Shown: positions 1-8,825, counted from the first letter of the stretch. The stretch: 64,000 nt of DNA from JBDOQU01 sp039839375 (GCF_039839375.1 NZ_JBDOQU010000002.1:361783-425782), one strand, 5' to 3'. Program-made: numbers and translations. The notes: generated by a model not told the origin, from the sequence alone.

Positions 1-454
1 TCGCGACATCAGCCACGTTGAAGGTCGGCCAGTGCCAACCGAAGGCGTGCAGGTCCAGGAAGTCGGTCACGGTGCCCTGGCGCACGCGGTCGATGACATT
101 GCCGAGGCCGCCGCCCATGATGGCGCCGATTGCCGCGCCTTCGACCCGGCTGCCTGTGTGTCGCACCCACACCGCCAGCGTAGCGACGACGGCCAGCGCG
201 ACCGCAGCGAGCAACCATGGACCAGCGTTGCTGTCGCCCAGAAGGCCGAAGGTTACACCGCGGTTGAAGCCGAGGGTCAGGTTGAAGAACGGCGTCACCT
301 CGATGACGCGCGGCGGATCCATGACGACGGCCAGGATCGCCCATTTGGATGCCTGGTCGGCGACCAAGATCAACGCCGCCGCCAACAGGGCCGGGCGCAT
401 GCCCGACCGCTCGTCGGAAGCCTTTCCGAGATTTGGCATGGGGGCGTCCTTCAT
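1..454 (-). CDS. lspA: Lipoprotein signal peptidase (signal peptidase II), C-terminus outside window
   Basis: Inner-membrane aspartic protease that removes signal peptides from prolipoproteins. The reading frame (about 151 codons present) shows the family landmarks: a DQxSK motif after the first hydrophobic helix, a GNVIDR box with the first catalytic Asp, TDFLD, and WPTFNVAD with the second catalytic Asp just before the window edge. The ATG at 454 overlaps the TGA of the upstream cation ATPase gene (ATGA), so the two are translationally coupled. An lspA copy next to a cadR/cadA pair is a known arrangement of Pb/Cd/Zn resistance loci (PbrC-like), so this is probably the resistance-locus copy rather than the housekeeping one; that last point is inference. 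The gene is cut by position 1. Confidence 0.9.
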   Translation of the reverse strand, partial: MKDAPMPNLGKASDERSGMRPALLAAALILVADQASKWAILAVVMDPPRVIEVTPFFNLTLGFNRGVTFGLLGDSNAGPWLLAAVALAVVATLAVWVRHTGSRVEGAAIGAIMGGGLGNVIDRVRQGTVTDFLDLHAFGWHWPTFNVADVA

Positions 455-2619
455 CTGACCTGCCGAAGCAATCGCAGCGCGTTGAGGGTGACGATGACGG
501 TGGCGCCGGTGTCGGCCAGGATCGCGAGCCACAGGTCGGTCAAGCCGAGTAGGGTCGTGACCAGGAACACGGCCTTGAGGCCAAGCGCCATCGCCACGTT
601 CTGGTGGATGTTCGCCATCGTCGCCCGCGACAGCGCGACGAGATCGGCGACACCCTCTACCCGGTTGCCCAGCAGCGCTGCGTCAGCGGTCTCCAGGGCC
701 ACGTCGGTGCCGCCGCCCATGGCAATGCCGACGTCGGCCGCGGCCAGAGCCGGACCGTCGTTGATGCCGTCGCCGACCATCGCGATCGGCGCCCCGGACT
801 TCATCGCCGCGATCTCCCGCAGCTTGTCCTCGGGCATGAGCTCGGCCTTCACGTCGACGCCCAGCCCTCGGGCGATGGCCTGCCCGGTGCGGCGGTTGTC
901 GCCGGTCAGCATCACGCTGCGGATGCCGAGCCCGCGGAGGGCCGTGATGCCCTGCGCGGCGTCGGGTCGCGGCTCGTCACGCAGCGCGATGAGGCCAACC
1001 GGCCGCGCATCCGCGACGACCACGACCACGGTCTTGCCATCGTCCTCGAGGGCGGCGATGCGGTCGGCGGGAATGGCATACGGACCGCAGCGCTCGGCCG
1101 CGTGGCGCGGCGAGCCGACCTCGACGAGCTTCCCGGCGACAATGGCCTGCGCCGCCTTGCCGGGGACAGCTTTCTGGTCGCGGGCCGGGCGCAGCGGCAC
1201 ACCGTCGGCTGACACCCTGTCGAGCACGGCCCTGGCGATCGGGTGACTGGACCCGTTCTCTACGGCCGCCGCAAACCCGAGCAGCGTGCGGTCGCTTCCG
1301 CTCAGCGGGACCAAATCCGTCACCTGCGGCCGTCCCTGGGTCAGCGTGCCGGTCTTGTCGAAGGCAATGACACGGACACGGCCGATCGCTTCCAGGGCGG
1401 CGCCTCCCTTGATCAGGAGGCCGCGCCGCGCACCGGCCGCGATGCCGGACGTTATGGCGGCGGGCGTGGAGAGAACGAGGGCGCACGGACAGCCGATCAA
1501 CAGGAGAGCCAGCCCGCGGTAGATCCAGGTCTGCCAATCGGCCCCGAAGGCGAGCGGGGGGACGAGAATCGTCAGGAGGGACACCATGACGACCATCGGT
1601 GTGTAGCGCGCGCTGAACCGCTCGATGAACCGGGCGGTGGGCGCCTTGCTGGCCTGAGCTTCCTCGACGAGGTGGATGATGCGGGCGATGGTGTTGTCGG
1701 CCGCCGCGCGCATCACACGCATCCGCAGCGCCCCCGTGGCGTTGATGCCGCCCGCGAAGACCGCCGAGCCGACCTCTTTGGGAACCGGGACGGATTCTCC
1801 GGTCACCGGGGATTCGTCGACATCGGATTGGCCCTCAACGACCTCGCCGTCGGCTGGCACCCGGTCGCCGGGGCGAACCAAAACCACTTGGCCGATTTCC
1901 AGTCGCGCAGCCGGAATCTCGCGGGCGTCCTCACCGTCGAGCAGCAGCGCGGTCCGGGGAACAAGTGCAGCCAGCGCCTTAATGCCGGATCGGGCCCGAC
2001 CCGCCGCGACCCCCTCCAGGAGCTCGCCGACGGCAAACAACAGCACCACGATCGAGGCCTCGGCGGTCTCCCCGATGACAAGGGCGCCCAGGGTGGCCAC
2101 GGACATCAGCATCTCTATGCTGAACGGCGAACCCGCGCGGGCGAGAGCGACGGCGCGGCGGCCGAACACGGCCAGGCCGACCAACGCCGCGGGAACGAGG
2201 GCGTAGTCGCCGACGGCCGGGGTCAGCCACGACGCCAGGTATCCCAGGGCGACGAGAAGCGTTATCAGGCCGGTTAGCCGGGCCTTGGACGTGGCCCACC
2301 ACGGTCGCTCTGCGGGCGCGCTGATGTCATCAGCGGCCTGGCCGTCGGGGATGATCTGGATGTTATCCGCGACCTCGATCCCGTAGCCAAGGGTCCGGAT
2401 GGTGCCCTCGAGCTTCTCCCTGGGGGTCGCCGCCTCGTCCAGCTTCAACCTGAGGGTCTGAGAGTGGTAGTTGAGGCTGATGTCTGCGATGCCGGGGAGG
2501 CGGTGCAGGGCCATCTCGATCTTGGCCACACAGCTCGGGCAGTCCATCCCGGACACCAGGTATCGCAGGGGCTGGTCACTCCGCTCCGTGGCTTCCTCGA
2601 TGATTGCCCCATCCAGCAT
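451..2619 (-). CDS. cadA: Heavy-metal P1B-type ATPase (Zn/Cd/Pb exporter)
   Basis: ATP-driven inner-membrane exporter of Zn2+, Cd2+ or Pb2+. The 722-residue protein has one N-terminal HMA domain with GMDCPSC at about residues 24-30, transmembrane helices, an actuator domain with a TGES loop, the CPC metal-site motif at about 377-379 followed by ALVLSTPAA, the phosphorylation motif DKTGTLT at about 421-427, an SSHP motif and the hinge GDGINDGPALA. CPC plus SHP places it in the ZntA/CadA group; the exact metal is not readable. A TTG lies four codons upstream at 2631, but the ATG at 2619 has a GGAG ribosome site six bases away and was chosen. It is divergent from the MerR-type gene at 2725 and overlaps lspA by four bases. 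Confidence 0.95.
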   Translation of the reverse strand: MLDGAIIEEATERSDQPLRYLVSGMDCPSCVAKIEMALHRLPGIADISLNYHSQTLRLKLDEAATPREKLEGTIRTLGYGIEVADNIQIIPDGQAADDISAPAERPWWATSKARLTGLITLLVALGYLASWLTPAVGDYALVPAALVGLAVFGRRAVALARAGSPFSIEMLMSVATLGALVIGETAEASIVVLLFAVGELLEGVAAGRARSGIKALAALVPRTALLLDGEDAREIPAARLEIGQVVLVRPGDRVPADGEVVEGQSDVDESPVTGESVPVPKEVGSAVFAGGINATGALRMRVMRAAADNTIARIIHLVEEAQASKAPTARFIERFSARYTPMVVMVSLLTILVPPLAFGADWQTWIYRGLALLLIGCPCALVLSTPAAITSGIAAGARRGLLIKGGAALEAIGRVRVIAFDKTGTLTQGRPQVTDLVPLSGSDRTLLGFAAAVENGSSHPIARAVLDRVSADGVPLRPARDQKAVPGKAAQAIVAGKLVEVGSPRHAAERCGPYAIPADRIAALEDDGKTVVVVVADARPVGLIALRDEPRPDAAQGITALRGLGIRSVMLTGDNRRTGQAIARGLGVDVKAELMPEDKLREIAAMKSGAPIAMVGDGINDGPALAAADVGIAMGGGTDVALETADAALLGNRVEGVADLVALSRATMANIHQNVAMALGLKAVFLVTTLLGLTDLWLAILADTGATVIVTLNALRLLRQVR

Positions 2620-2689
2620 ATCGAACTCCAACCGACGACGGGCGCGGCGTGCGGCATTCGGTGCTGCGTTCGCGCCTTCCGTTGGCTAA

Positions 2690-2720
2690 GATGGACCCTG
2701 TACCAACTACAGGCTCAAGG
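2690..2720 (-). promoter_or_regulatory. CadR/ZntR-type operator within the cadA promoter
   Basis: The divergent gap holds the dyad CCTGTA-N5-TACAGG at 2697-2713. Read on the minus strand it lies between a TTGAGC -35 box and a CATCTT -10-like box separated by 19 bases. This overlong spacer with a central dyad is the hallmark of MerR-family activated promoters, so the neighbouring regulator is expected to untwist and activate cadA-lspA here. Confidence 0.8.
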
Positions 2721-2724
2721 GGTC

Positions 2725-3183
2725 ATGGCGGAAAAATCTGCGGCGGTCGGTCACACCATCGGTCCGCTCGGTAAGCTGACCGGAGTGAACATCGAGACGA
2801 TCCGATATTACGAGCGGATCGGCTTGGTGCCGGAGCCGAGCCGAACGGCGGGGGGCTATAGGCTGTACGGCCCGGCACATATCGGGCGGCTTACCTTCAT
2901 CCGAAATGCTCGCGAGCTCGGCTTCCCGATCGAGACCATCCGCGACCTGCTCGGATTGGCCGACGATCGGGATCGGCCGTGCGGCGACGTTGACCGGATC
3001 GCGTCGACCCATCTCGCCGAGGTCGAGGGCAAGATCGCTCGGCTGACGACCTTCAAAAAGGAGTTGGAGCGAATGATCTCGCAATGCCGCCACGGCACCG
3101 TCTCGGAATGCCGCATAATCGAAGCCCTGGCCAACCGATCGGCTCCCGATCTGGCGGAGGATGCCGAAGCCCGTGCCCGATGA
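2725..3183 (+). CDS. cadR: MerR-family heavy-metal-responsive regulator (CadR/PbrR-like)
   Basis: Metal-sensing transcriptional activator of 152 residues, divergent from cadA. The N-terminus carries the MerR winged helix (GxLxKLTGVNIETIRYYER pattern, then GGYRLY) followed by a dimerisation helix and Cys residues at CGDV, SQCRHG and SECR, which fit the CadR/PbrR/ZntR sensors. The start is the ATG at 2725 just downstream of the operator; the open frame extends upstream but through the operator. It is expected to bind the dyad at 2697-2713 and induce cadA-lspA when Zn, Cd or Pb rises. The exact metal cannot be read. Confidence 0.92.
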   Translation: MAEKSAAVGHTIGPLGKLTGVNIETIRYYERIGLVPEPSRTAGGYRLYGPAHIGRLTFIRNARELGFPIETIRDLLGLADDRDRPCGDVDRIASTHLAEVEGKIARLTTFKKELERMISQCRHGTVSECRIIEALANRSAPDLAEDAEARAR

Positions 3184-3471
3184 TGGTAGGAACGCCTAGC
3201 TGACACGTGATCGGTACTGGTGAAGCCTGTGGCGTAATCTGCAAAAGGGTGCACAGCCTCGTCCATACTCCTGCGCGCGAACTTGGTGCGCCTGCCCCTG
3301 ATCGTGATGCATATATTTCTCCCGATGGTGAGGCCTTGAGCGTACGGACGACATATTCGATTCCGGGTGATCTGGGTGGATCGGCTACTTGCCGAACCGG
3401 GTTCGTTGGACAGGACAGACACCTACGCTCACCGGCCTTTCATCCCGGCCTTCAGGGTCGTGGTGACTGCG

Positions 3472-3597
3472 TCATTTTCGGCGCGCCATCAGGTATTTCA
3501 CCAAGGCCGCAATGGCGAGCACGAGCACGATCAGGACGAGGATCCATACCAACGCCATGCCGCCCATCATCCAACCCATCCCTTCCATATCCATCAT
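3472..3597 (-). CDS. Small Met-rich single-pass membrane protein (41 aa)
   Basis: A 41-residue reading frame that gene finders may miss. It has a Met-rich N-terminus (seven Met in the first 14 residues), one hydrophobic helix at about residues 14-33, then a basic tail ending ARRK. An AAGG ribosome site lies upstream of the ATG at 3597. It sits 56 bases downstream of the CcdA gene on the same strand. Met-rich N-termini in small membrane proteins of copper-handling loci suggest Cu(I) contact, but this is inference; no family is recognised. About 290 bases between cadR and this frame show no gene. Confidence 0.55.
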   Translation of the reverse strand: MMDMEGMGWMMGGMALVWILVLIVLVLAIAALVKYLMARRK

Positions 3598-3653
3598 GGC
3601 GGTTCGCCTTTCTGTTGGTTCGCAAAGACGTGCTCAGGCTGGCGCACCGCCTC

Positions 3654-4394
3654 TCAGCCGATCGTTCCCAGAACGGGGAAGTGCTCGAGCAGCCAGAACG
3701 AGAAGGCGGACATGTGGCCGGTGATCATGGCGACTCCCATGACGACCATGAGGCCACCGGCACCGGCCTCGAGAAACCGACCGGCGCGGCGCATCCGCTT
3801 CAGCCGCTTCAACAGGCCGTCCGTGAAGATGGCCGAAACCAGGAACGGCAGCCCGAGACCGATCGAGTAGATGCTGAGCAAGACGATGCCGTTCGAGGCC
3901 GTCGCTGAGAGCGCGCTGACCGTCAGGATCGCGCCGAGGACCGGCCCGATGCAGGGCGTCCAGCCGAACCCGAACGCCAGGCCGAGAACATAGGCGCCGA
4001 ACGGTCTCCCGCCCTTGAGGTCGGCGTGGAACCGGAACTCCCTTTGGAACCACGGCAGCCGCACGAGACCGGTCATGAACACGCCGAACAGGATGACGAT
4101 GGCGCCGCCGAAGATGTTTGCCTCGTAGCGGTAAGACAGGAGCAGGCGGCTGATGGCCGACGCGCTCGCGCCGAGGGCGACGAACACGGTCGAGAAGCCA
4201 AGGACGAAATACGTGCTGAGGAGCAGCGTTGACAGCCGGTCGCCGAGTGAACGCCCCTCCTGCTGCTCTCCGAGCGTGCTCCCGGCCACGTAGGATACGT
4301 AGCCGGGGACGAGCGGCAGGACGCAGGGAGAGAGGAACGAGATGATCCCGGCCGTGAAAGCCGTCAGGATGCCGATGTTGGAGATTTCGAACAT
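3654..4394 (-). CDS. ccdA: CcdA-family thiol-disulfide transmembrane transporter
   Basis: Polytopic inner-membrane protein that passes reducing equivalents from cytoplasmic thioredoxin to periplasmic thioredoxin-like proteins. At 246 residues it has the family size, about six membrane segments, and the two redox cysteines in the FLSPCVLPLVPGY and GWTPCIGPVLG motifs. It lies six bases downstream of the DsbA-like gene on the same strand and in the same block as two TlpA-like thioredoxins and a SCO1 protein, whose cysteines it would keep reduced. The ATG at 4394 is the natural start. Confidence 0.93.
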   Translation of the reverse strand: MFEISNIGILTAFTAGIISFLSPCVLPLVPGYVSYVAGSTLGEQQEGRSLGDRLSTLLLSTYFVLGFSTVFVALGASASAISRLLLSYRYEANIFGGAIVILFGVFMTGLVRLPWFQREFRFHADLKGGRPFGAYVLGLAFGFGWTPCIGPVLGAILTVSALSATASNGIVLLSIYSIGLGLPFLVSAIFTDGLLKRLKRMRRAGRFLEAGAGGLMVVMGVAMITGHMSAFSFWLLEHFPVLGTIG

Positions 4395-4400
4395 CGCCGA

Positions 4401-5180
4401 TCAATCCGCGACCTGCTCTCGCGCCTGCGTGATCAGGCGCTCCATCGTTTCCAGGTCGACCAGCCCCCGGACTATCTCGTCACCAACAATGAAGGTTGGC
4501 GTTCCACTGATCCGGAGTGCCTGGGCGAGCGTGATGTTGCGCTTGATCGTCTCGGCGATAGCCGAATCTTCCATGTCTCTCCTGAGGCGTTCGATGTCGA
4601 GGCCCACAGCCTCGGCAATTTCGATGGTCGAGCGCTCCGTGATCGCACCGCTATGCGCCATCATGGCCTGGTGGAAGGCTTCGTATTTCCCTTGACGCTG
4701 GGAGGCAAGCGCCGCCCGTGCCGCGAATTCGGAGCCGGGCCCCAGGATCGGGAACTCCTTGTAGACAAATCGAAGACCGTCGTCGGACTCCTCGACCTCG
4801 GCCAAAAGCGGTGCCGCCTCGCGGCAGTAGGGGCAGTTGTAGTCGAAGAATTCGACGATCGTGACGTCCCCCTCTGGATTACCGGCAACCGGCGCCGTCG
4901 GATCGTTGAAGATCTCGTCCCGACGCGCCGCAACGATGGACCTCAATTCATTCGCTTCGGCGACCTGCTGGCGCTCTTCCATGCGTCGGAACGCCTCGAC
5001 GATCACCTCCGGGTTTCGGAGGATGTAGGCGCGCGCCTGGTTCTCGAACGCGCGCGGCACGACCCTAGTCTCGCTGGCGTCGAAGACCCCGATCGCGAAG
5101 AGCAATGATGCTGCGGAGAGGGCTGCGGCGAGCGCCGAAAGAGCCAACGATCCGGCGATGGCCAGCTTGAACTTAGACAT
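4401..5180 (-). CDS. DsbA/BdbD-like thioredoxin-fold oxidoreductase
   Basis: Periplasmic disulfide oxidoreductase of 259 residues. It has an N-terminal membrane anchor or signal helix at about residues 5-30, a helical linker with a COM1-like region (YILRNPEVIVEAFRRMEERQQ pattern, shortened here), then a thioredoxin fold with the FDYNCPYC active site and a cis-Pro loop in SGTPTFIVG. This matches the Thioredoxin_4/DsbA family often annotated as DsbA-like or ScsC-like. Start ATG 5180 has GGAG ten bases upstream; 13 extra in-frame codons exist upstream. The start overlaps the stop of the preceding membrane protein gene by eight bases, so the two are coupled. Confidence 0.9.
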   Translation of the reverse strand: MSKFKLAIAGSLALSALAAALSAASLLFAIGVFDASETRVVPRAFENQARAYILRNPEVIVEAFRRMEERQQVAEANELRSIVAARRDEIFNDPTAPVAGNPEGDVTIVEFFDYNCPYCREAAPLLAEVEESDDGLRFVYKEFPILGPGSEFAARAALASQRQGKYEAFHQAMMAHSGAITERSTIEIAEAVGLDIERLRRDMEDSAIAETIKRNITLAQALRISGTPTFIVGDEIVRGLVDLETMERLITQAREQVAD

Positions 5181-5703
5181 GGTGTTTGCTCCGCAAGGGA
5201 ACGTGAGAACCAGGGGCATGAATGATCATCGTCTCGGACCGGTACGCCCACCAGAAACCGACCGTCGGGACGACGATCCACTGAGCGACCGGCGAGAGCC
5301 CAGTACCGGTCAGCGGAATGACCGGCATCAGTTCCGAGTAGGCCCAGGATTCTCGCACGACGATGTTCAGCCACTCGCTGAAGATCGTGTAGGCGAGGCC
5401 GAGCGCGATCGTGAGCACGGCGATCCCCACATAGCGTCGCCCCGGCCAACTGCCGCTTCCGACCAGAACGAGCACCAGCATGAGAGACGAGAGGGCGATC
5501 AGGATGTCGCCGCCGGTGCAGTGCACGACCGCGAAGGCCAACTCGCCCACCGATCCATCCCGCCAGATCGTGTAGAGCGGCAGGTGAAGGATTTCCCACA
5601 CTAGGTTGGCGACCGCGACGAACAGGAGATACCGGCGCATCACCGATAGCCAGCCGCCACCCACCGCCAAGCCTCGCTCCGACGCAAACTCAGCACCCGA
5701 CAT
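5173..5703 (-). CDS. Hypothetical polytopic membrane protein
   Basis: A 176-residue protein of unknown function with about four or five hydrophobic segments and few charged residues. Aromatic and polar residues sit between the helices, for example WEILHLPLYTIWRD and FSEWLNIVVRESW. The start ATG 5703 has GGAGGG upstream and follows the BNR-repeat gene by 34 bases. It overlaps the DsbA-like gene. Position in a periplasmic redox and copper block suggests an accessory membrane role, but no catalytic motif was recognised. Confidence 0.7.
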   Translation of the reverse strand: MSGAEFASERGLAVGGGWLSVMRRYLLFVAVANLVWEILHLPLYTIWRDGSVGELAFAVVHCTGGDILIALSSLMLVLVLVGSGSWPGRRYVGIAVLTIALGLAYTIFSEWLNIVVRESWAYSELMPVIPLTGTGLSPVAQWIVVPTVGFWWAYRSETMIIHAPGSHVPLRSKHHV

Positions 5704-5737
5704 CACCGTCCCTCCGATCAGATCTCTAGCCTCGGCA

Positions 5738-6616
5738 TCAGGCGCCAAGACCGCTCCAATTCCGACCGCCGTCAGTGCTGGCCAGGATGGCGCCGTCCTG
5801 GGTGACCGCGAACAGCCGCTTGGGTTCGCTCGGATCAATCGCGAGGTGCAACAGCACGCGGTTACCGAAGTCGCTGCTGACCGTTTCCCAGATGAGCCCC
5901 GGCTCCTCCTTCGTTCTGATCAGGCCGGTGCCGACCACGAAGGCGTAGACCGTGCCGTCGGGGGCTGCTTGGACCATGGTTGCTGGCTGCTGAACGTCGA
6001 ACGCTGGCATCCAGGTCTCCGCCCCGTCACCGCTGACCATCAGCCCGTCGCGGGTGGCGGCGTAGACGATGTCCGGGTTGGTAGCGGACGCGCCGAGGTC
6101 GAACACGTCGGCCTGGGGTGCTCCGGCAACCTCCCAGGTCTTCCCGCCGTCGCGGCTGATCTGGATGTCGCCGTAGAGGCCGTAGATCACGTTCGGGTCG
6201 GCGGCGCTGACGTCCATCGCATGGAAGTCGACCGGACCGTTCGCCCCTTGCGCTATCTGCTCCCAGCTTTGGCCGCCATCCTTGGAGGTAATGAAGCCGA
6301 GATTGCCACCGCCCGCCGGATGCCCGCTGGCGTAGAAGACGTCCGGGTCGCTGGGATGGGGCGTGAAGCCCATGTAGTCGCTCCGGTCGTCCGAGACCTG
6401 CTCGGCGGTCCCGTCGGGCGCGGTGCGGTAAACCCCGTGATGCGTCGCCAGGAGGAGGCGCGCCGGATCCGTTGGGTCCACCGCGATCCCATGGATGTGC
6501 GAGACCTCGCCGATCGGGATGCTCTCCGAGGCGTCTGCCTGCCACAGGGCGGCGGCGGCGATAACGATCGCGGCGACTGCGGCGACGGTGATCAGGGGTT
6601 TGGAGCGAAGGTTCAT
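5738..6616 (-). CDS. BNR/sialidase-like repeat protein (F510_1955-type)
   Basis: Exported beta-propeller-like protein of 292 residues. After an N-terminal signal or anchor helix there are repeated Asp-box signatures (SKDGGQSWE, SRDGGKTWE, SGDGAETW, STDGGRNW), the mark of BNR/sialidase-type repeats. Proteins of this shape occur next to copper and SCO1 genes and are sometimes called F510_1955-family glycosylhydrolases; enzymatic activity is not shown by the sequence. The ATG at 6616 has AGGA upstream; 17 in-frame codons upstream lack a better ribosome site. It lies 50 bases after the SCO1 gene on the same strand. Confidence 0.8.
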   Translation of the reverse strand: MNLRSKPLITVAAVAAIVIAAAALWQADASESIPIGEVSHIHGIAVDPTDPARLLLATHHGVYRTAPDGTAEQVSDDRSDYMGFTPHPSDPDVFYASGHPAGGGNLGFITSKDGGQSWEQIAQGANGPVDFHAMDVSAADPNVIYGLYGDIQISRDGGKTWEVAGAPQADVFDLGASATNPDIVYAATRDGLMVSGDGAETWMPAFDVQQPATMVQAAPDGTVYAFVVGTGLIRTKEEPGLIWETVSSDFGNRVLLHLAIDPSEPKRLFAVTQDGAILASTDGGRNWSGLGA

Positions 6617-6666
6617 TTTGGGTCCTGAAATTCGGGTTGTAGTCGGAAGGGTTGAGGCGCGTTGCA

Positions 6667-7368
6667 TCAGAACAGCGACAGGATCCGCTGCCAGATGGAT
6701 GGGATAGTGCCTTGGGCCGCCTCGTCCCCGTGCGGCGCCCCAGCGTTCACCAGGCCGTTGAGGTAGACGACGAGGTTCGTCGGATCGAACTCCAGGCCAT
6801 GGAAATTACCCCGCAGCGTTCCTTGCTGATCGATGACGTGGGTGACGACGCCGTGCATCTGTAGGCCGTCCTCGGTCACCGTGAACCCGTGACCGAACGC
6901 CTCCACGAGCTCGCGCGTCGCTTCGGGCCGGTCAGGTCCGCTCGTCAGGAAAACCCAATTGGCCGGGTCCAGGCCATGGGCCTCGCCGTAGCCGCGCAGA
7001 ACTTCGGCCGTGTCGCGTTCCGGATCCGTCGTGACGGTGACGACCTGGACCTGGTCGCGCATCGGCGTCTGGTTGACCATCTCCTGGATGCGGGCGATGA
7101 CATCGGCGTGCAGCGGACAGACATCGGGACAACTCGCGTAAACGAAGTGCAGCACGACGATCTTGCCGCGGAGGTCTGACAAGCTGACGGAATTGTCGTC
7201 CGCGTCCTGGAGCGTGAAGTCGGGCGCCGGGACGTTCTTGATCTCGAAAAACTTCTCTTTCTCGTGGAGGTCCTGTTCCAGACTGTCCAGCGAATGTGCA
7301 GCCATCGGCGTGGGAGCGACGACGGTCGCGAGAAGGACGGCAAATATAAGGAGGCGCGCGAGCTTCAT
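6667..7368 (-). CDS. SCO1/SenC-family copper chaperone
   Basis: Membrane-anchored periplasmic thioredoxin-fold protein of 233 residues that delivers copper to cytochrome oxidase CuA or acts as a thiol oxidoreductase. It has a signal peptide (about 1-24), the metal-binding CPDVCP motif at about residues 80-85, and the conserved His downstream in the GVVTHVIDQ segment. It stands between a Met-rich secreted protein and a BNR-repeat protein on the same strand, with CcdA and TlpA-like partners nearby, consistent with a copper-handling operon. Confidence 0.93.
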   Translation of the reverse strand: MKLARLLIFAVLLATVVAPTPMAAHSLDSLEQDLHEKEKFFEIKNVPAPDFTLQDADDNSVSLSDLRGKIVVLHFVYASCPDVCPLHADVIARIQEMVNQTPMRDQVQVVTVTTDPERDTAEVLRGYGEAHGLDPANWVFLTSGPDRPEATRELVEAFGHGFTVTEDGLQMHGVVTHVIDQQGTLRGNFHGLEFDPTNLVVYLNGLVNAGAPHGDEAAQGTIPSIWQRILSLF

Positions 7369-7476
7369 GGTCGTGTCCAGTCGGGAGTATCGGCGGGCTC
7401 GTGTCCCGAGACGTCAGAGCACTACGGGCGCCGGGCTGCCGCTCGCGCGGACGGCCCGGCGCTCGCTCCAGTCGTC

Positions 7477-7755
7477 TTAGCCGTTGCCTTCCTGGTTCTG
7501 CTGGGACGCTGCAGGCTGCTGCTGCGCCATGGCCTGCATCATCTCGGTGCAGGTCGCCATCATCTCGTTCATCTGGGACATCATGCCCATCATCCGCATC
7601 ATGCCGCCGCCCGGCATCATGCCCTCCATGTCGTTCATCATGGGGGCTTCGCTCCGGGGCGCCTGATCGGATTGGTTCTGAGCGAGGACGGCCGGGATGC
7701 CGAGGAGGCCGGTTGCGACGAGCGCGACCGCGAGGGTCTTGGTCATGGTGCGCAT
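7477..7755 (-). CDS. Small secreted Met-rich protein
   Basis: A 92-residue protein with a clear signal peptide (about 1-25, cleavage after VLA) and a Met-dense centre with repeated MM pairs, followed by a Gln/Ala/Asn-rich tail and a single Cys. Met-rich periplasmic proteins commonly bind Cu(I); that role is inferred from composition and from the SCO1 gene 108 bases downstream. AGGAG precedes the ATG. No named family was recognised. Confidence 0.75.
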   Translation of the reverse strand: MRTMTKTLAVALVATGLLGIPAVLAQNQSDQAPRSEAPMMNDMEGMMPGGGMMRMMGMMSQMNEMMATCTEMMQAMAQQQPAASQQNQEGNG

Positions 7756-7764
7756 GGTGATCTC

Positions 7765-8175
7765 CTATGCTTGGGTTGAGCGTGCGAGGCGTCGCCGCTG
7801 ACGACGGCGCCTTGGTTCCAGCCGGGTTGTCGCAACGTGCGCAGCCCTGGCTGAAGGGGTCGATCGCGTGGACGGAGCGATCGTCTGCTGGAGCGGCAGG
7901 AAAGTTGGGTCTGCCTGCACTGTCGGCGTGCCCTTGCCCGGCTTCGAGCAGGCCTTGGACATGCAGAGCCCGAGGCCGCACATGATCGCGCATGGCGCGA
8001 AGGCCACCAGCAGCGGGGCGATACCCACCGCCACCAGCCAGGGCCAGCCGAACCACAGAGCCGGGACCGCCAGCCCGACCGCCGCTGCGATCAAGCCGCG
8101 GCGGCCGCGGAGCCCACAGCGCAGGGCATTGCCGAGATCCTGGCCTAATGAGGGGTCGGGGACGGAAGCGCTCAT
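7765..8175 (-). CDS. Hypothetical Cys-containing membrane protein
   Basis: A 136-residue protein with a central hydrophobic segment (about residues 30-65) ending in a Cys cluster (PCAIMCGLGLCMSKAC, four Cys in 16 residues) and a basic Arg-rich tail. The ATG at 8175 overlaps the TGA of the upstream TlpA-like gene and has AAGGTG upstream, so it is coupled to it. The membrane-proximal Cys cluster could bind metal. No family was recognised, and the Arg-rich end could be a frameshifted tail. Confidence 0.65.
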   Translation of the reverse strand: MSASVPDPSLGQDLGNALRCGLRGRRGLIAAAVGLAVPALWFGWPWLVAVGIAPLLVAFAPCAIMCGLGLCMSKACSKPGKGTPTVQADPTFLPLQQTIAPSTRSTPSARAAHVATTRLEPRRRRQRRRLARSTQA

Positions 8176-8825
8176 GGTGTCACCTTGTGGTTGGCGGAAA
8201 TCGCCTGAACACGATCGTTCAGGCTCGACGGGGGCTCGCGCCGGTTCGCGTCGCGCACCACCGGCTCGTTGAGATAGCGCCGGATCAGGTCGATGGCCTC
8301 GGGGCTGTCCCATTCGGCAGGGCCGGTCAGCCGTCCAACCTCACGGCCTTGGCGGTCGATCAGGAGCGTCGTGGGGACGCCCAGGACACCGAGCGTGCCC
8401 ATCGACGCGCCAGGTTGGTCGAGGTAGATGCGGAGGTTCTCGATACCGATCTCGGAGAAGAACGCGCGGACGTCCCCGAACCCGCCCCGGTCGATCGACA
8501 GCGCCACGACCTCGAAGTCGGACCCGCCCAGCTCGGCTTGGAGTCGGTCGAGCGTCGGCATCTCCTCGCGGCAGGGGACGCACCACGTCGCCCAGACGTT
8601 CAGCAGGACCACTCTGCCGCGGAAGTCAGCCAGGCTGAGGTCGTTCCCGTCGGCGCCCTGGAACCGTAGTTCGGGCAAGAGCTTGGGCTCGTGGAGTGGG
8701 GCGAGCCCGAACGGCTCGCTTGCTCGCGCCGTTGGTGGGGCGAGGATACGAGTCGCAAGTCCGGCGGCGGACAGCAGGCCGACGGCAAGCGCTTGCCGTC
8801 GAGCGAGGGATGGGGTTCGTCTCAT
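8172..8825 (-). CDS. TlpA-family thioredoxin-like protein
   Basis: Periplasmic thiol-disulfide reductase of 217 residues. An N-terminal signal with a twin-arginine-like RRQALAVG stretch is followed by a TlpA/AhpC-type thioredoxin fold with the active site WATWCVPC and the cis-Pro segment GVLGVPTTLLIDRQG. It is the second of two thioredoxin genes here; its ATG overlaps the TGA of the preceding DsbE-like gene, and its own stop overlaps the next start. It is a likely electron acceptor from CcdA. Confidence 0.9.
   Translation of the reverse strand: MRRTPSLARRQALAVGLLSAAGLATRILAPPTARASEPFGLAPLHEPKLLPELRFQGADGNDLSLADFRGRVVLLNVWATWCVPCREEMPTLDRLQAELGGSDFEVVALSIDRGGFGDVRAFFSEIGIENLRIYLDQPGASMGTLGVLGVPTTLLIDRQGREVGRLTGPAEWDSPEAIDLIRRYLNEPVVRDANRREPPSSLNDRVQAISANHKVTP

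Noticed and set aside
32..2277. Long open frames on the + strand opposite cadA.
   Set aside because: The minus-strand frames show every P-type ATPase motif, while the + strand translation is Arg/Gly/Pro-rich and motif-free.
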